Assembly (NCBI GenBank): GCA_029721435.1
Contig: CM056577.1
Location: 120,648,219-120,712,218, forward strand
Direction of reading: 5' to 3'
DNA from: Gymnothorax reevesii
Taxonomy: Eukaryota > Chordata > Actinopteri > Anguilliformes > Muraenidae
DNA: 64,000 nucleotides
Made by a program: the position numbers and the translations under genes
Shown: piece by piece, positions 1 through 12,022 of the stretch
Position numbering within the stretch: position 1 is the first letter of the stretch
How the letters are laid out: every line of letters begins with the position of its first letter
Notes under the pieces: generated by a model
Database searches by the model: none
What the model saw: only the letters and a program-made list of their open reading frames with translations
What the model was told of the DNA's origin: nothing

Positions 1-290
1 CATGCAAGAATCACTCTTGCCAGTTAACCCGTCGATCACTTGGTGTTTTTAAAACGTTTCGAAAACTCTCGCATTACTGCTTCATTACTTGCATCACATC
101 ATTGTTTAGAATGTTCAGGAAGGAAGGTTCCAATCACCCTTCTGTGATGTCACGCCTTAAAAAGCTGCCAGATTTAGAGGTAATGGACAGTCTATCTGGA
201 TAGGACCCCAGTGTTCTGCGAAAAACTGCTGGAAAACCATCCATCCATTGTTTCATCAGTCCATTATCAAACTTGATCATAGCAGGCCAG

Positions 291-374
291 GGTTGCGGGG
301 TGGGGCTGGATCCTGCCCCAGCATACAAATACAATGGGAGAGAGGCAGGAACACAACCTGGGCAGCTCGGGTCG
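291..374. repeat. fish SINE/L2-type 3' tail fragment
   Basis: GCGGGG..GGCTGGA.CCT.CCCCAGC...ACACAACCTGGGCAG follows the widespread fish repeat tail (GGCTGGAGCCTATCCCAGC...GTACACCCTGGACAGG). Identified by pattern memory, not by search. Confidence 0.55.
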
Positions 375-2023
375 AAAAACAGGAAGAGGGGTGTTAAAAA
401 AAACAAATCACGAGTGTCTTCGGCCGGCGCACTCAGTGTTGATGGCAGCAGATTTTCTTTAACTACCCACATCAGGCCCACTTCCAGTTAGCACGGCATA
501 GATCAAGGGAGAGTTACAATTTGTGCCATGGAGCCGGACTTCTGGAAAGCTCCCCCAAGGAGACGAAGGCAGGCGCACAATTTAGCAGGCCAGGGCCAGG
601 ATTAAACTTACAACCGCTTGCTCTCCCGCTTCCTGAAGTAAAGTCTATTTCACGCTCGGGGCACTTTCCCCGTGATTTGAGGACTGCTGGAGACGCCTCA
701 GTGTGCAGTTATCTTCGGCCGTTGTCTCAAAGAGTACATCCCTCTGTTAACATGGCTGTCCATCCACCTCGCCTGTTGTCTTGATTCCATGTCTGAAGGA
801 GTCGGTAGTTCACGTTCGTTTGGTGCATAAATGCCTCTTTCTTGCCACTGTCTCACTGAGCTCATGTTTTCACCTTGGCTTTGAGTGTGCTGTATTTAAA
901 ACCCTGCTCTGTTTTTGAACATTGTTCGGCTTTGAGATGATTATTTTACTTGCAGCTACTGTAAAAATAAACGGATCATTAATGGCTGCTGCACTTGTCA
1001 TTATATCCATAATGGCGCCCTGCAGCAGGTGTATTCTTGTTGCTCGCTAAGTAAATGCTGGGCTTTGCAGGGATTTCAAACCCATGTATCGTGAATGCGC
1101 GAATTCAAAATGGCTTGTAGTAAAAAATATACTAATTTATAAAATATCCTAATTAATTAATTATTTTTATTATCTCCCACCACAAAGTGGGACCGGGGGG
1201 ACATTGTGGGATTGCGATCCAGGCCACAATGGGGACAAGATTTCTCTAAAACTATTATATCAAGATGCCTGACATTTTTTATGGTTGATAAGCTACTCGT
1301 GATGTACGTTGAGCTCAAAAATGGATGTCGAAGCATATTTTAAGAGTTCGTTTCCAAAACGCCATAAGTGCCAATATTACAAAAATTGAGATAATACCTT
1401 AGAGCAATAGCCCTGTGCCTCTTACATATGATGCAAAAATCTGTTTTTAGAAATTCGTCCTATAAAATGTATTTTTCCGTGGTCAAAGTTTGTGTTCTTT
1501 GATAAAATGCAATAGACATCAACACAGAAAAAGGGTGATTTACTCAAAATGAGTAAAATGGATATATTGCGTTTTGGAAGCAAACTCTTAATTTCTTTGC
1601 GGAGTTATGGCCTTTGATCGTGGCAGGGGATAGTGATGACACTGTCGTCTTCCTTATCTCATTTCTGTGTGATGTTTAATGTCAACTTTGTCCTTATAAG
1701 GCCAGAATTTGCAAAGAAATTTGCATATGCAATATCTCTGAGCCTGACCATTTACACAGTGAATGAGACCTTAGGAGTAAGTGTGTGAGATAATGGATGT
1801 GTGGTTGGATGGATGTCCCTAATGGCTGTAACATGGTTATTATTGTTGTTGAGGTAGCTGAGGTAAGATGGATAGCGGTGACAGTAATTGGTTTGTGTGT
1901 CGTCCTTAGCGCTGGCTTTGAAGGACGGACCCCAGCTGCCCTGCATGAAACTCAGGGTGTCGGTGTGCTGCAGCAGTCGTGAGTACCGTCTGCTTCCCAG
2001 CCCTCGGTCCTTCCTTCCTCTCC

Positions 2024-2026
<3 letters not shown>
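375..2026. other. non-coding; short inverted repeat at 1,341-1,590
   Basis: No supportable exon. Arms 1341-1362 and 1569-1590 are inverted copies (20 of 22 positions, TAAGAGTTCGTTTCCAAAAC versus TAAGAGTTTGCTTCCAAAAC) separated by about 200 bp. This suggests a decayed foldback element in about 1,150-1,700. Confidence 0.5.

Positions 2027-2109
<83 letters not shown>
2027..2109. repeat. (TG)n microsatellite, about 41 units
   Basis: Uninterrupted TG dinucleotide run of 83 bp, with imperfect TG-rich sequence continuing to about 2,210. All long open frames across it are repeat artefacts. Confidence 0.98.
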
Positions 2110-2112
<3 letters not shown>

Positions 2113-2209
2113 TGTGGGGAGTATGTGCGTGTGTGTCTGTGTATGTGGGGTGGAGGGGGTTGTAAAGGCTGTGGGGGTGTGTGTTCCTGTGTGTGTGTGT
2201 GTGTATATG

Positions 2210-3040
2210 TGTCTGGGAGGAATGGATGGTGATGGTGTGTTTTTTGTGTGCACGTGCGTGTACGCTCACCCATTCCACCCATCTCTTGAAATGTGGTCTG
2301 TCATCTGTGTATCCTCTTGCATGTTAAACTTGATGATAATGGAATCATAATGATGAAAGGAATGCACTGTCTCATTAGCCTATGTAGGGCACCCACCAGT
2401 TCTAGCATTAGCATGTTGTGCTTTAATGTGTGCGACTGATTCCTTCAAAAATGATTGCTCCTCATTAAATACACTTTGTTTGGCCGACTAATAGCTGCCG
2501 GGCGGCTGAATCGGTTAATGTGTTGCTCGTGACATGCTCTGCGATCTGGCATCGCACCCCGACCGCGCCAGTCCTTTTTGTGGTTGTCAGTTCCGTGGAG
2601 TGGCTGTTTATTGATTTGAGTCGTCTCCCTGTATGATGGCGGCCCCTCTGGCTGATATGGGTACTGCAGTCTACCAGCTCTTGGTCTGCAAAGCAAACCG
2701 TCTCTGCTGTAAACTCATATTCATTGTTTTCAAACGTGAATCACTCAAGTGCTGAGCCAAAAACTGTCTCCGTCTAGATCCTTTCGGACTGTAGCATTTG
2801 TGCTTTTTAACACATTTACATGAGCATCAGCAACACGGTACTAATGCCAGTAATTGTGTGACCTGTTCTCTTGTAAAATGTGCTTTTGTTTATCTAAATC
2901 TTTTTATCGCCTCATTAAAATGAAAAATGGAAACGAAAAAAATGGTGTGCAGGGCAACTGTTCCAGCTGTTGTGCATGCAGGAGTCTATCCCACAATCCC
3001 TTGTTTTCAAAGCAAAACTAATCCTGGCTAAACTCCTTCC
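2210..3040. other. no recognisable feature
   Basis: Ordinary intergenic or intronic sequence. No exon with plausible splice sites and no repeat I can name. Confidence 0.4.
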
Positions 3041-3420
3041 CCTCCACCCTCTGCCTTCTGCCCCTCCAGTCTTTTCTGTCCTGGCACTAATCTTCCCCCT
3101 CTTCCTTTCATCCTTTCTTCACTTCCTCTTCTCTCTTTGTCATCTGTCTCTGCTGGAGCAAAACTAATCTTCCTATATTTGCTTCTGCTTAGCCGTCCCC
3201 TCTCTCTCCTTCTCTGTCTCACCAGCTCACTGTCTCTCCCTCCGTCCCTCTGTTTCTCTGTCTCATGCGCTCGCCCCCTCTCCTTCTCATTCTAGCTCCC
3301 TCTATTGCCCTCTTTTTTTCCCTCTTTTGCACTCTCTCTTTCTTTCCCTACCTCCCTCAGTCTCTCTCACGCATGCTCCCTCTTTTTCTCTCCCTCTCTC
3401 GTTCCCTGTCGTACTCACTG
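3040..3420. repeat. polypyrimidine (CT-rich) tract
   Basis: About 380 bp dominated by CCCTCTTTCTC-type sequence. It immediately precedes the CpG-rich segment at 3.5 kb. Confidence 0.85.
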
Positions 3421-3529
3421 TTCTAAAACAGGACTGGTAAATGCCCGATACGTGTATATGCGGATGTGGTGGTGTGTGTGTGTGGATGTGGTGTGTGTGT
3501 GTGTGTGTGTAGGCGGGAGGTGGTTGGTG

Positions 3530-4000
3530 ATGACGTGCGCGTGCGCCTGCATGCGCGGGGGTGTGTGCCGATACTGGGCTTGGACTGTGATTGGCTGGAT
3601 TTGTTTTAACGTGCCCCCCGAGAGTGCGGCACGTACCCTCTTCACGTGCCTGTATCGTCCCATGACTTTTGGAGCCCCGTCGAGGGCGAAAATCTGCTGC
3701 CGACTATTTCGGAAAAATTCCTTAAAATTTGCGCAGCGGACGCGTTCGTTAGTTCGACGTCAGCTTCGTCGTTCGCCGTCAGTCAGCGGTGACAGAGAGG
3801 GGTCCAGTTGAGCGACTTAGTTGAAACGAGTTTCCAATAAAGCTCAGTCGGGCTCTAATGAAACTCAAACGGGGAGCCTTTCTTAAATTGGGTCTGTCAG
3901 CTTCAGTTTCAGCAAGAGTCTCGAGGGCGTGACCGCGCCTTCGTCGGTCTGTGCGTTCTTTGTGGAAAGCCAAGCTCGCATCTGGCGTGTGGGTGATTCG
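3530..4000. promoter_or_regulatory. CpG-rich segment, possible promoter
   Basis: CG dinucleotides are dense (about 25 in 3,600-3,800), unlike the CpG-poor surroundings. An inverted CCAAT box (GATTGGCT) lies at about 3,590. No exon of a known gene is attached, so a promoter role is inference. Confidence 0.4.
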
Positions 4001-4174
4001 TTACCCCTCCCTCGGTACCTTCCGGAATGTTCTTTTATTTTCCTCTGCGACTCGGCACACTTCAAAAGGACCCAAAATATTATCTTGGACATACTGTATT
4101 AGAGAGGCAGGATGAACTATGTAATCACATGAAATATTGCCCCCCTCCAGTAGTTTCCACCCCCTGCCTATTCA

Positions 4175-4195
4175 CCCCCCCCCCCCCCCCCCCCC
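4175..4195. repeat. (C)21 homopolymer
   Basis: Twenty-one consecutive C within a larger CT-rich tract (about 4,140-4,480). Confidence 0.97.
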
Positions 4196-4499
4196 AGCCC
4201 CTTCCATATGTTTTTTTAGGGGCTGCTGACGAAAGTTTTTACTCTACTGTCTTTTTCTCTTACACTCTACCTCAGCCCCCTGCCGTGAGAAACCATTATG
4301 GCCACTTCTACTTTCTCTCTAATTGTTCCCCCCTTTCATCCATCCCTCTCTCTCTCTCTCCCTCTCCATCCCTCCGCCCTCGCTCTAACTTTTCGCTTCG
4401 AGTTTCTCTATCTTTCCTCCCCACCGCCTCCTCGCCCCCTTCCCTTCCTCTCCGTCTGCCTCTCATCCTTTCCCCAAAAATCCACTCCTAATCGCTCTG

Positions 4500-4890
4500 T
4501 GCCGTTTCTTTTCGCGTTCTTCTTGCGACTCGTTTCGTTTAAGGCCTCGAGTCGCGACGCAGGGCTAACGAAAGGCCCGCGAGCCACACCTGCCCAGCGT
4601 GCGTTTTCATTCTCCCGTCGTCGTTTTCGTGTTTTCTTTTTTTTTTTCCTACCCCCGTCTCCCTGTGTGAGTTAGTGCTAAAATGGCGTCGCCATGGCGT
4701 CTGCATGCGACGCAGTGCAGCGGAGGGCGCTGCAGGGAGGCAGTTGCAGAGACGAATTGCGCACCAACGCCCGGTCCAGCACGGCACTGCGGAATATGGC
4801 ATTATTTCGCTCGACTGAACTGGGCGTGAAGACTTCGGTTGTGTGACGTGTTGTTCGACGTGGTTAGTGCGGCAAAAATTCACGAGCGGC
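4500..4890. promoter_or_regulatory. CpG-rich segment with ATGGCG motifs, possible transcription start
   Basis: CpG-rich stretch containing AAAATGGCGTCGCCATGGCG at 4,680, a partial palindrome that includes YY1-like AAnATGGC. An ATG here opens only a 48-codon frame ending near 4,830. It may be a promoter or 5' exon of an unidentified gene. Confidence 0.3.
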
Positions 4891-4899
4891 ATTCTGCGA

Positions 4900-5980
4900 C
4901 AGTTGATTTTGCGTTAGCACTGTATTTAATAGCATCGCTTTGAATGAAATAACGGAACTATACATTTTATACAGCAAAATGCTATAAAACTGATAAAGAG
5001 CGGAAGTTGTGTTGTTTACATAATTAAGTGATATCTTTATGCTATTATCTTTATGTATTTAACCCCTTATTTATTTAGGTACTTATTTAGTTATTCACTT
5101 AGTAATTTATTTATGATTAATTTATTAATTTCGCTATTTCTTTATGTGTTTACACATGGAAGAGATGCGTGCTAAAAACATGATAATTGCAAATGCGTTG
5201 TTCCATTTTCTGTCCATATGTTCTTAGCCAAAGCTAATTTTTCATGCCTGTCCGTTGCTGGGCAGTCGATAAAACTCACTTTTGGCTGTATACAATGTAC
5301 ATCGCCTTATCTTACATGCACAGTGCTTCACTGTGCTGCGTTTTACATGGAATTTTATGTACGACTATATTCTGGCGGGCGGTTGGTCAAATGACACCTT
5401 TTTTCATGACACAATTCTTCATTTTCATAACGATTGATACTAAATGACCCTGCTTTCTCATAACGGCTGTTGTAAGGGCGCTTTCTGGAGAAGAATTTGG
5501 TCCTGTTAAATCTTAGATTTGATAAACCAGCTCAACCAATGTAAAATCCATGTTTCAGAAGGTTAATCGGTGTTCGCTAATGACAATAATGCTACAGCCA
5601 GGAGGCTCTGTGCCGTAGAACTAATGAAAGAAATCAGCCAACTGAGTTTGATGGGTTGAACACATGAGCGGGAGAACTTTTACTATCTGACCCGTGAGCT
5701 TTTTTCTTCTGACAAACCGGGCATTCCCTTAATCCCTGTGGCCATCTCGGATAAAAAGCAGGGCAAGCGTCAATGAGAAAGCTTTAATGTAATTGGTATT
5801 TGATGAATACAGTGAAGGGGAACTTGAGTGAGAGACGAAAACTTCTTTGGGGCACCTGCGCTGAGCAGTGCGCTGTGTCAAAGCGGGGTTGTTGTTGAGT
5901 TTTATTCGGGCCTTTTAACTGCGGAGTTACTGTGCGGTCCGAAAGTATTTGGACACTGTATTCAAAGAGCTGGAATCCGA
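4900..5980. other. no recognisable feature
   Basis: AT-rich at 4,920-5,150. A GTCCGAAAGTATTTGGACACTG motif at about 5,938 resembles the end of a Tc1-type MITE. No gene seen. Confidence 0.35.
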
Positions 5981-5983
5981 TCA

Positions 5984-6256
5984 TGGATGAATTTGAAGAC
6001 CACGATGGAAAAATGATCAGAGTCACATGTTCACGTTGTGGAGAAATGAATCAAATGAATTATATTTCAAAAAAAAATCTGAGAAACTAAGCACTGAAAA
6101 AATATGCAAAAAATACAAATATATATAATAATCTATAATATATATTATATTATATATTATAATAAATATCATAATAATTATATATAATATAAAAAATATA
6201 CAAAAATGCTGAATTTGGACTCTGATCGTTTTCCTTTGTGATCTTCATATGTTCCG
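5984..6256. mobile_element. MITE with about 40-bp terminal inverted repeats, copy 1
   Basis: Left arm (5984-6024, ..TTTGAAGACCACGATGGAAA..) and right arm (6218-6256, ..TTTGTGATCTTCATATG..) are inverted copies flanking an AT-rich (ATA)n core. A second copy lies at 14,199-14,436. Confidence 0.7.
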
Positions 6257-6314
6257 AAATACCTTAAAATTTCCCTGATGTAGGTTTTAAGACACAAAAA
6301 GCATTTTTTTCATA

Positions 6315-6625
6315 TTGTAGGACAATGTCGCGTACATATTCTGTATCTGCTGGTTGCATCACTTCACTGAAGCTGAATCTCATTCGTATTGATACTCAAC
6401 CCCAGGATGCCAGGTTTTAGAGGCCCCAGCATTACATCAAATGTAAAATATCTACATCTTACACATCATTTAATGTACATTTCCTTGTAATTCAGCAGGA
6501 CATATTTGGGATAGTTGGAAACCTTGGGATCTCCACTAGAACTTCAAATGAGCCTGAAGTTCCACAGGTTTGAATACAGCAGCTGCATTTGACAGACTTA
6601 TATATGGGTCAGTAGTTTTAATGTG
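6315..6625 (+). repeat. dispersed repeat family A, copy 1
   Basis: Shares long similarity with 12,960-13,255 (same strand, GGACAATGTCGCGTACATA) and with the reverse complement of 11,868-12,022 (ATTCAGCAGGA.ATATTTGGGA). Non-coding. It lies next to the MITE at 5,984. Confidence 0.7.
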
Positions 6626-6639
6626 TTTAAAACAGGGAG

Positions 6640-7287
6640 CCACTACTTCCATTATTCAGTTGTTTTCTCATCTGCTGTACATGCTGGAGTACGAAGCTAA
6701 AGAGCTCGAAATATGCCGTGGTCCAAAATTGCTATGCACTGCGCTGTATTTCTCTTTGTATTTAATTACACTGCAAAAACTGAAAAATAAGTCAACCTTA
6801 CATAGCATTTTAGTCTTCTATTAAGCCTCAAAACACATTTCAGTAACTTTTTTCTCTGTAACATGTAAAACTTCGCCAAAGAGGCGAGATAATTTAGATT
6901 TATTTGTAGATTTGCCATAGGGATTAGAGAATCTCACCTGCCAAGCACATGGTAACTTGAAACAAGCATTTATTTTTGTCCTTCTGAGAGAAAACTATGC
7001 AGTTACGTTCCATAATAAGGCTATTAAACTTGTTAAACTTGTTTTTTCCAGTGTACCTCCACCAACAATGTAAAAAAATAAAGTTCAAAAACATTTTTCA
7101 CCCTTGTGTAATTTCATTATCATCCGCAGTTCAGGACAAAAAAAAATGGATGGCTCAGTCGCATCCAGCTCCTGGTTTGAAACATATTTCTCTAATGCAT
7201 TTCAGAAAGTGTTGTCTGAAAATGCTTCACTGGTAAACCTGGCTTAACCTGCCACAAAAGCAAGCTTACATATATGATAAATTCATA
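6640..7287. other. no recognisable feature
   Basis: AT-rich non-coding sequence without splice-flanked open frames. Confidence 0.4.
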
Positions 7288-7289
7288 TA

Positions 7290-8834
7290 CAACCCCAATT
7301 CCGAAATAGTGTAAATTGTGAATAAAACCAAAATGCAATGACATTCAGATCACATGAGCCAGTATGTTATTTACAATAGAACATATATAACATTTCAAAT
7401 GTTGAAACTGAGACTTTTTACATTTTTTATCCATTTTTATTCCAAAATTTCTGGCTGCAACAGGTCTCAAAAAAGTTGGGACATAGGCAAAAAAAAGGGC
7501 TGAAAAAGCTATTAATATATAAGAGAATCAGCTGAAAGAACATTTAGCAAGTAATTAAGTTAACTGGCATCAGGTGTTACATGATTGGCTATAAAAGGGA
7601 TGTCTTAGAGAGGCGGAGTCCCTCAGAGGTATAGATGGCCAGAGGCTCTCCAACCTGTGAAGGTTTGCTTAAAAAAAATTGTAGAATACTTTAAAAACAA
7701 TGTTCCTCAATGTCAAATTGCAAAGCCTTTGAAGGTCTCATCATCGACAGTGCGTAACTTCATCAAAAGATTCAGAGAAGCTGGAAAAATCTCTGTGCGT
7801 AAGGGACAAGGCCGAAGACCTTTACATGATCTTCAGGCCTCAGACGCCACTGTATCACTCACCGGCATAATACTGTCATTGATATTACTAAATGGGCCCA
7901 GGAATACTTCAAGAAACCATTGTCTGTAAACACAGTCCACCGTGCCATCCACAGATGCCACCTAAATCTCTATCATGCAAAAAGGAAGCCATTGTTGAGC
8001 ATAACCCAGAAGCGCTACCGTGTTCTGTGGGCCAAGGCTCATTTAAAATGGACTGAAATGGACAAAGTGTCCTGTGGTCAGACAAGTCCAAAATTGACAT
8101 TCTTGTTGGAAATCACGGGAGTCGTGTCCTCCGGGCTAAAGAGGAGAGAGACCACCCCTCGGTTTATCAGCATTCAGTTCAAAAGCCAGCATCTCTGATG
8201 GTTTGGGGATGCATTAGTGCATATGGTGTGGGAGACTTGCATGTTTTAAAAAAAACCATGAATGCTGAAAGGTATATAAAGGTTTTAGAGCAACATATGC
8301 TCCCCTACAGATGACATCTATTCCAGGGAAGCCCTTGTGTATTTCAACAACAGCATGGCTTCGTAGTAGAAGAGTCCATGTGCTGAACTAGCCTGCCTGC
8401 AGTCCTGATCTTTCACTTATTGAGAACATTTGGTGCAAAATTAAACGAGAAGTCTGTGAAAAGAGACCCAAAGCTCCCCAGCAGCTGAAAGCCTGTACTA
8501 AACAAGAGTGGGATCAAATTCCAATGGCTAAACTCAGGAAACTTGTCTCCTCAATGCCCAGATGCCTCCACTCCGTGTTCAAAAGAAGAGGGGGTGCCAC
8601 ACCATGGTAAACAGGCCCCTGTCCCAACTTTTTTGAGACCTGTAGCAGCCATCAAATGAAATGAGCTCTTTTTTGTGGATAAAATTGTAAAATTTCTCAG
8701 TTTCAACATTTGTTGTCATCTCTGTTCTACTGTGAATAAAATACTGGCTGGTGTGATTTGAAAGTCATTGCATTTTGATTTTATTCACAATTTACACTTT
8801 GTCCCAACTCCCAACTATTTCGGAGTTGGGGTTG
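7290..8834 (+). mobile_element. Tc1/mariner-type transposon, complete ends, inactive
   Basis: 1,545 bp bounded by TA (7288-7289 and 8835-8836) and by long inverted repeats starting CAACCCCAATTCCGAAATAG. The right end has a small internal duplication (CCCAACTCCCAACTATTTCGG). It carries the broken transposase described separately. A related truncated copy is in an arhgef2 intron (51,268-52,585). Confidence 0.9.
7645..8610 (+). pseudogene. Tc1-like transposase pseudogene
   Basis: Frame 7657-7929 encodes the N-terminal helix-turn-helix part (KKIVEYFKNNVPQCQIAKPL, SSSTVRNFIKRFREAGKISV). A shifted frame at 7920-8198 continues ([35 protein letters not shown]). Later parts are split by stops and deletions (the CVFQQ...NAKPHT block is partly missing; the genome goes from TTTCAACAACAG straight to GCATGGCTTCG). 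It cannot make transposase. Confidence 0.85.
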
Positions 8835-8836
8835 TA

Positions 8837-9530
8837 AATATGCTAATCTGCAACAGTGCAGTGCGTATTTCATCTGAGACAATCTTTGAAAATCATTGCA
8901 ATTCTTAACCCTTTTGCTCGCCGATTTTTCTTGGCTCTACTGTGCCACTCTGTGACTTTTTTCAGGAATAAACAAAAACGTTACAATGATGTGACAACAA
9001 TTGCTCTTAAAATCAAATAACATGTTTTTTTTTGTTTCATCTATTTATTCACCATGTCTTTCATTGCTTTAAAGCCTTCAACGTATGAGTAATGTTGGTT
9101 TACCGGCAAGCTGATGGTGATAGAAATGTCTCTTGATCAGCAGAACGGTGAAGATCAACCGATATGGCTGTAAATGCTGTGCTTCATCTTAACTTATGGC
9201 GAAAAACTTAACCCTTTGAGGAGTATGTTTATTTATTCATTTCTCAAAATTATCCACTTTAAATGTAACTATATTTCAGGAGGTGTAGATTTTTAGAATG
9301 TTTTGTATGCATTTTTGCCCTAGAACGCAGTTTCACGGAGTTAACTGTCGTGGTTGTTTGTTGCATCAGCGTTTGAATGTACGTCCGAAATTGTGATGGC
9401 TCTCCTGAAAGGGTTAAGGACTGCACAAGTGTGGTTCCTGAGTACTTTGATACTCATCAGCAGTCTGTGGGAAGATGTATTCATCTGCTTGCGTCACCAT
9501 CCCCTGCTCTGTTTGAAATGCACACGCCGG
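8837..9530. other. no recognisable feature
   Basis: Non-coding. No repeat structure seen by eye. Confidence 0.35.
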
Positions 9531-9534
9531 TCTC

Positions 9535-9750
9535 TGCGCTGCAGGTATCGATTCTGAGCCCTCGCGAGCTCCAGGAGGCGCATAAGGCGAAGAAACGCAG
9601 CGTCCGATTGGCTGAGGGCCGGACTCCTCGCTGAAATTGATTTTCGCGGCGCACAAGGTTTTCGGGTCGAGCCGGGCCTCTTGAATCAAGGGCTGTGCAA
9701 ACGTGGGGCTCTCGTCGGATCGGATCGATACTCTGCAAACTCCATTAATG
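9535..9750. promoter_or_regulatory. CpG-rich segment with inverted CCAAT box
   Basis: CpG-dense stretch with GATTGGCTGAG at about 9,605 and many CG steps (CGCGGCGCAC, TCGGGTCGAGCCGGG). Possible promoter, with no attached gene recognised. Confidence 0.3.
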
Positions 9751-9777
9751 CGAAAACAAGCTGTTCCCCCATGAGCA

Positions 9778-10412
9778 CACATGCGCAAACACTCAAACAG
9801 GTGCACACACACATGCGCACACACACATACACACACTCATATACTCATCACATGCACTCACACACACACACATACATGCACTCACATACATGCATATCCT
9901 CATTTTACTCACACACACGAACACACGTACAGGCACGCACACACACACACACACACATTCACACGTACATGCACTCACATACATGCATGTACTCATCTCA
10001 CACACACACACACACACACAGGCATGCACACGCACATGAATGCACATATACACCTGCAGACATCAAATACATACATGTGCACACACACACGCACATACAC
10101 AAATACGTACACATAATCATATACTCATCACATGCACGCACACTCACATACATGCATGTCCTCATTGCACTCACACACACAAACACACGTACAGACATGC
10201 ACACACACACCCACACTCACACGTACATTCACTCACATACATGCATGTACTCATCTCACACACACACACACACACACAGGCATGCAGACACACATGAATG
10301 CGCACATACACCTGCACACATCACATACATACATGTGCGCACACGCGCACACACACACACAATCAGGAACACGCACACAAATCGTGCACATGCCAACTCA
10401 CACATATGCACA
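9778..10412. repeat. compound CA-rich minisatellite with about 260-280-bp higher-order unit
   Basis: (CA)n mixed with ACATGCA steps. A larger unit repeats: ACATGCATGTACTCATCTCA occurs at 9,981 and 10,239, and ATACTCATCACATGCAC occurs at 9,841 and 10,121. Open frames here (His/Thr or Cys/Val repeats) are artefacts. Confidence 0.9.
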
Positions 10413-10549
10413 CACTTCAACAAGTGAAATGTTCTGGATTAATTCCAGGTGGAATGAGTTGTGTGGGTAGATTGCTTTGTTTTTAAATTGCCGCCGCGCT
10501 CGTCCCAACATAGCCGGTATAACAGCGGTGCTAAAAAAAAAAGATTTGC

Positions 10550-10990
10550 TCTTTGGCCGCGTTTCCTTTTACCCCCTCTCCCCCCCCTCCATCCCTCCAT
10601 TATTTCCTTTTCGTCTGCCCCCCCGCGGTGAGAATGACACCCAGACACAAACATCCCTCCCTTCTCCTCTTAGTTCCTCCTCCTCCCACCCCCTTCATCC
10701 ATCTAATCCCCTTTCAGTCCATCTCCTCCAGCTTCTCAGCTCCTTTTCCTCTTCCCCTCCTTGTCTTTTTTTTTTTCGTCTGTCTTCTGTCCCCCCCGTC
10801 TCTTTCGTTCTGTCACTCTCTCTTCATCCCTTTGTGTTGGGGGGAGCCCAGGTTTCTTCCCCCTTGAATCCCTTCCATTCTCCCATCCAATTCTCTCCTC
10901 GTGTCCTTACTCTCTCTCTCTTACTTTTCTCTCTCCCTCGTTCGCCTTCCCGCTCTTTCCATCTCGCGCTCTCCCCCCGCTCACTCTCGC
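10550..10990. repeat. polypyrimidine tract
   Basis: CT-rich run (CTCCCCCCCTCC, CTCTCTCTCTTAC) of about 440 bp between a CA minisatellite and a CpG-rich segment, like the layout at 3.0-3.5 kb. Confidence 0.8.
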
Positions 10991-11290
10991 GGATCAGCGT
11001 TCAGTTAATCAGACACTTTTTTTCCGGTTGTCTTTGAAAGCCGCGGTTCATTACACTGCAGCGCTAATAATACTATTGTTCGGTTTTTAAATCGCGCTCT
11101 CGCCGAAACATTCAAAAGCCCGGTCTCGCGGTGAACGAAAAGCGATACTTTGCCTGCGCACTGCGGAGATAACGATCTGTCTTTCTGCGGCGCTCGAACA
11201 CGGAGAAAATATTTTTTAATTTGGCGGAGCTGTCAGTCAAAACCGTTCGGGCACTCAATCCGTGTCACGGCTCGCGCGTCTTTTGTCTGG
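10970..11290. promoter_or_regulatory. CpG-rich segment, possible promoter
   Basis: Dense CG steps (AAATCGCGCTCTCGCCG, CGGCGCTCGAACACGG, CACGGCTCGCGCG). No TATA box or exon could be tied to it. Confidence 0.35.
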
Positions 11291-11299
11291 CAGTGATTG

Positions 11300-11867
11300 C
11301 TTATACATATTTTATTGTCGGGACTCAATAAGAAAAATCTCGCAAACCTGCAAGCGTCTCCCAGAATCCAGTTTATTTTGAATAGTTATTATCATGTTGT
11401 TGCTGGGTATTAATTGATGTTTGAGCAATTTAAATTCATCTTTTGATGAATTCATCACTGCCTACTCATTGTCCGCATGCAATCGTGGCCTCGGGCATAA
11501 AAGTATAAAATGTGCTTCATGTGTTATCAGCAGACTACATCGATGAAAGTGGGCAAATTGGCCAAAATGCAACATCCATCCAAAATGCAAAATGCAGACC
11601 ACTAGAGCAGACGTGGAGAGGTTAGGTTCAGAAAGTTAAAATCCTCCCTGGAATTTTGTTCCATCCACTCAGATGTTCTGTTGCGGAGCAACCAAAAAAC
11701 TTGGACAAGTGCCTTGGACCGCTGATTGTGACTCTAAGGATTAATGGCTCAAGTCCTTAACTTGATACAACTCACCTGGGCTTGATCCCCTATATATAAT
11801 TGCCATGGAGCAAATATGTCCTTTAATGCCCTGAAGAAGGCTAATGTCGTAACATCTGTAAGTTAAT
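11300..11867. other. no recognisable feature
   Basis: Non-coding sequence. Short internal near-repeat CATCCA..CAAAATGCA at about 11,560-11,600. Confidence 0.35.
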
Positions 11868-12022
11868 AAATTAACCCCATAAAACCTTCAGACCCATATT
11901 TCAGTCTGTCAGATGCAGCTGCTATATTCCCACCTGAGGAACTTCAGGCCCATGTTTAAAGTCTAGAGGAGAATCCCATGGTTTCCAATGATCCCAAATA
12001 TATCCTGCTGAATCACAGGGAA
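11868..12022 (-). repeat. dispersed repeat family A, inverted copy
   Basis: The reverse complement matches 6,480-6,625 (ATTCAGCAGGATATATTTGG, CCTGAAGTTCC.CAGG, AGCAGCTGCAT.TGACAGACT). Confidence 0.7.

Noticed and set aside
134..784. Open frames of 72-115 codons at the left edge
   Set aside because: No splice context or recognisable motif; they overlap a SINE-like tail.
1752..2350. Several long open frames (His-Thr or Cys-Val rich) on both strands
   Set aside because: They are produced by the (TG)n microsatellite and have no other protein-like content.
4682..4830. 48-codon frame from ATGGCGTCGCCATGG as a gene
   Set aside because: Short, unrecognised and inside a CpG-rich stretch; kept only as possible promoter.
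9681..10470. 248-codon His/Thr-rich frame and overlapping frames
   Set aside because: Translation of the CA minisatellite.
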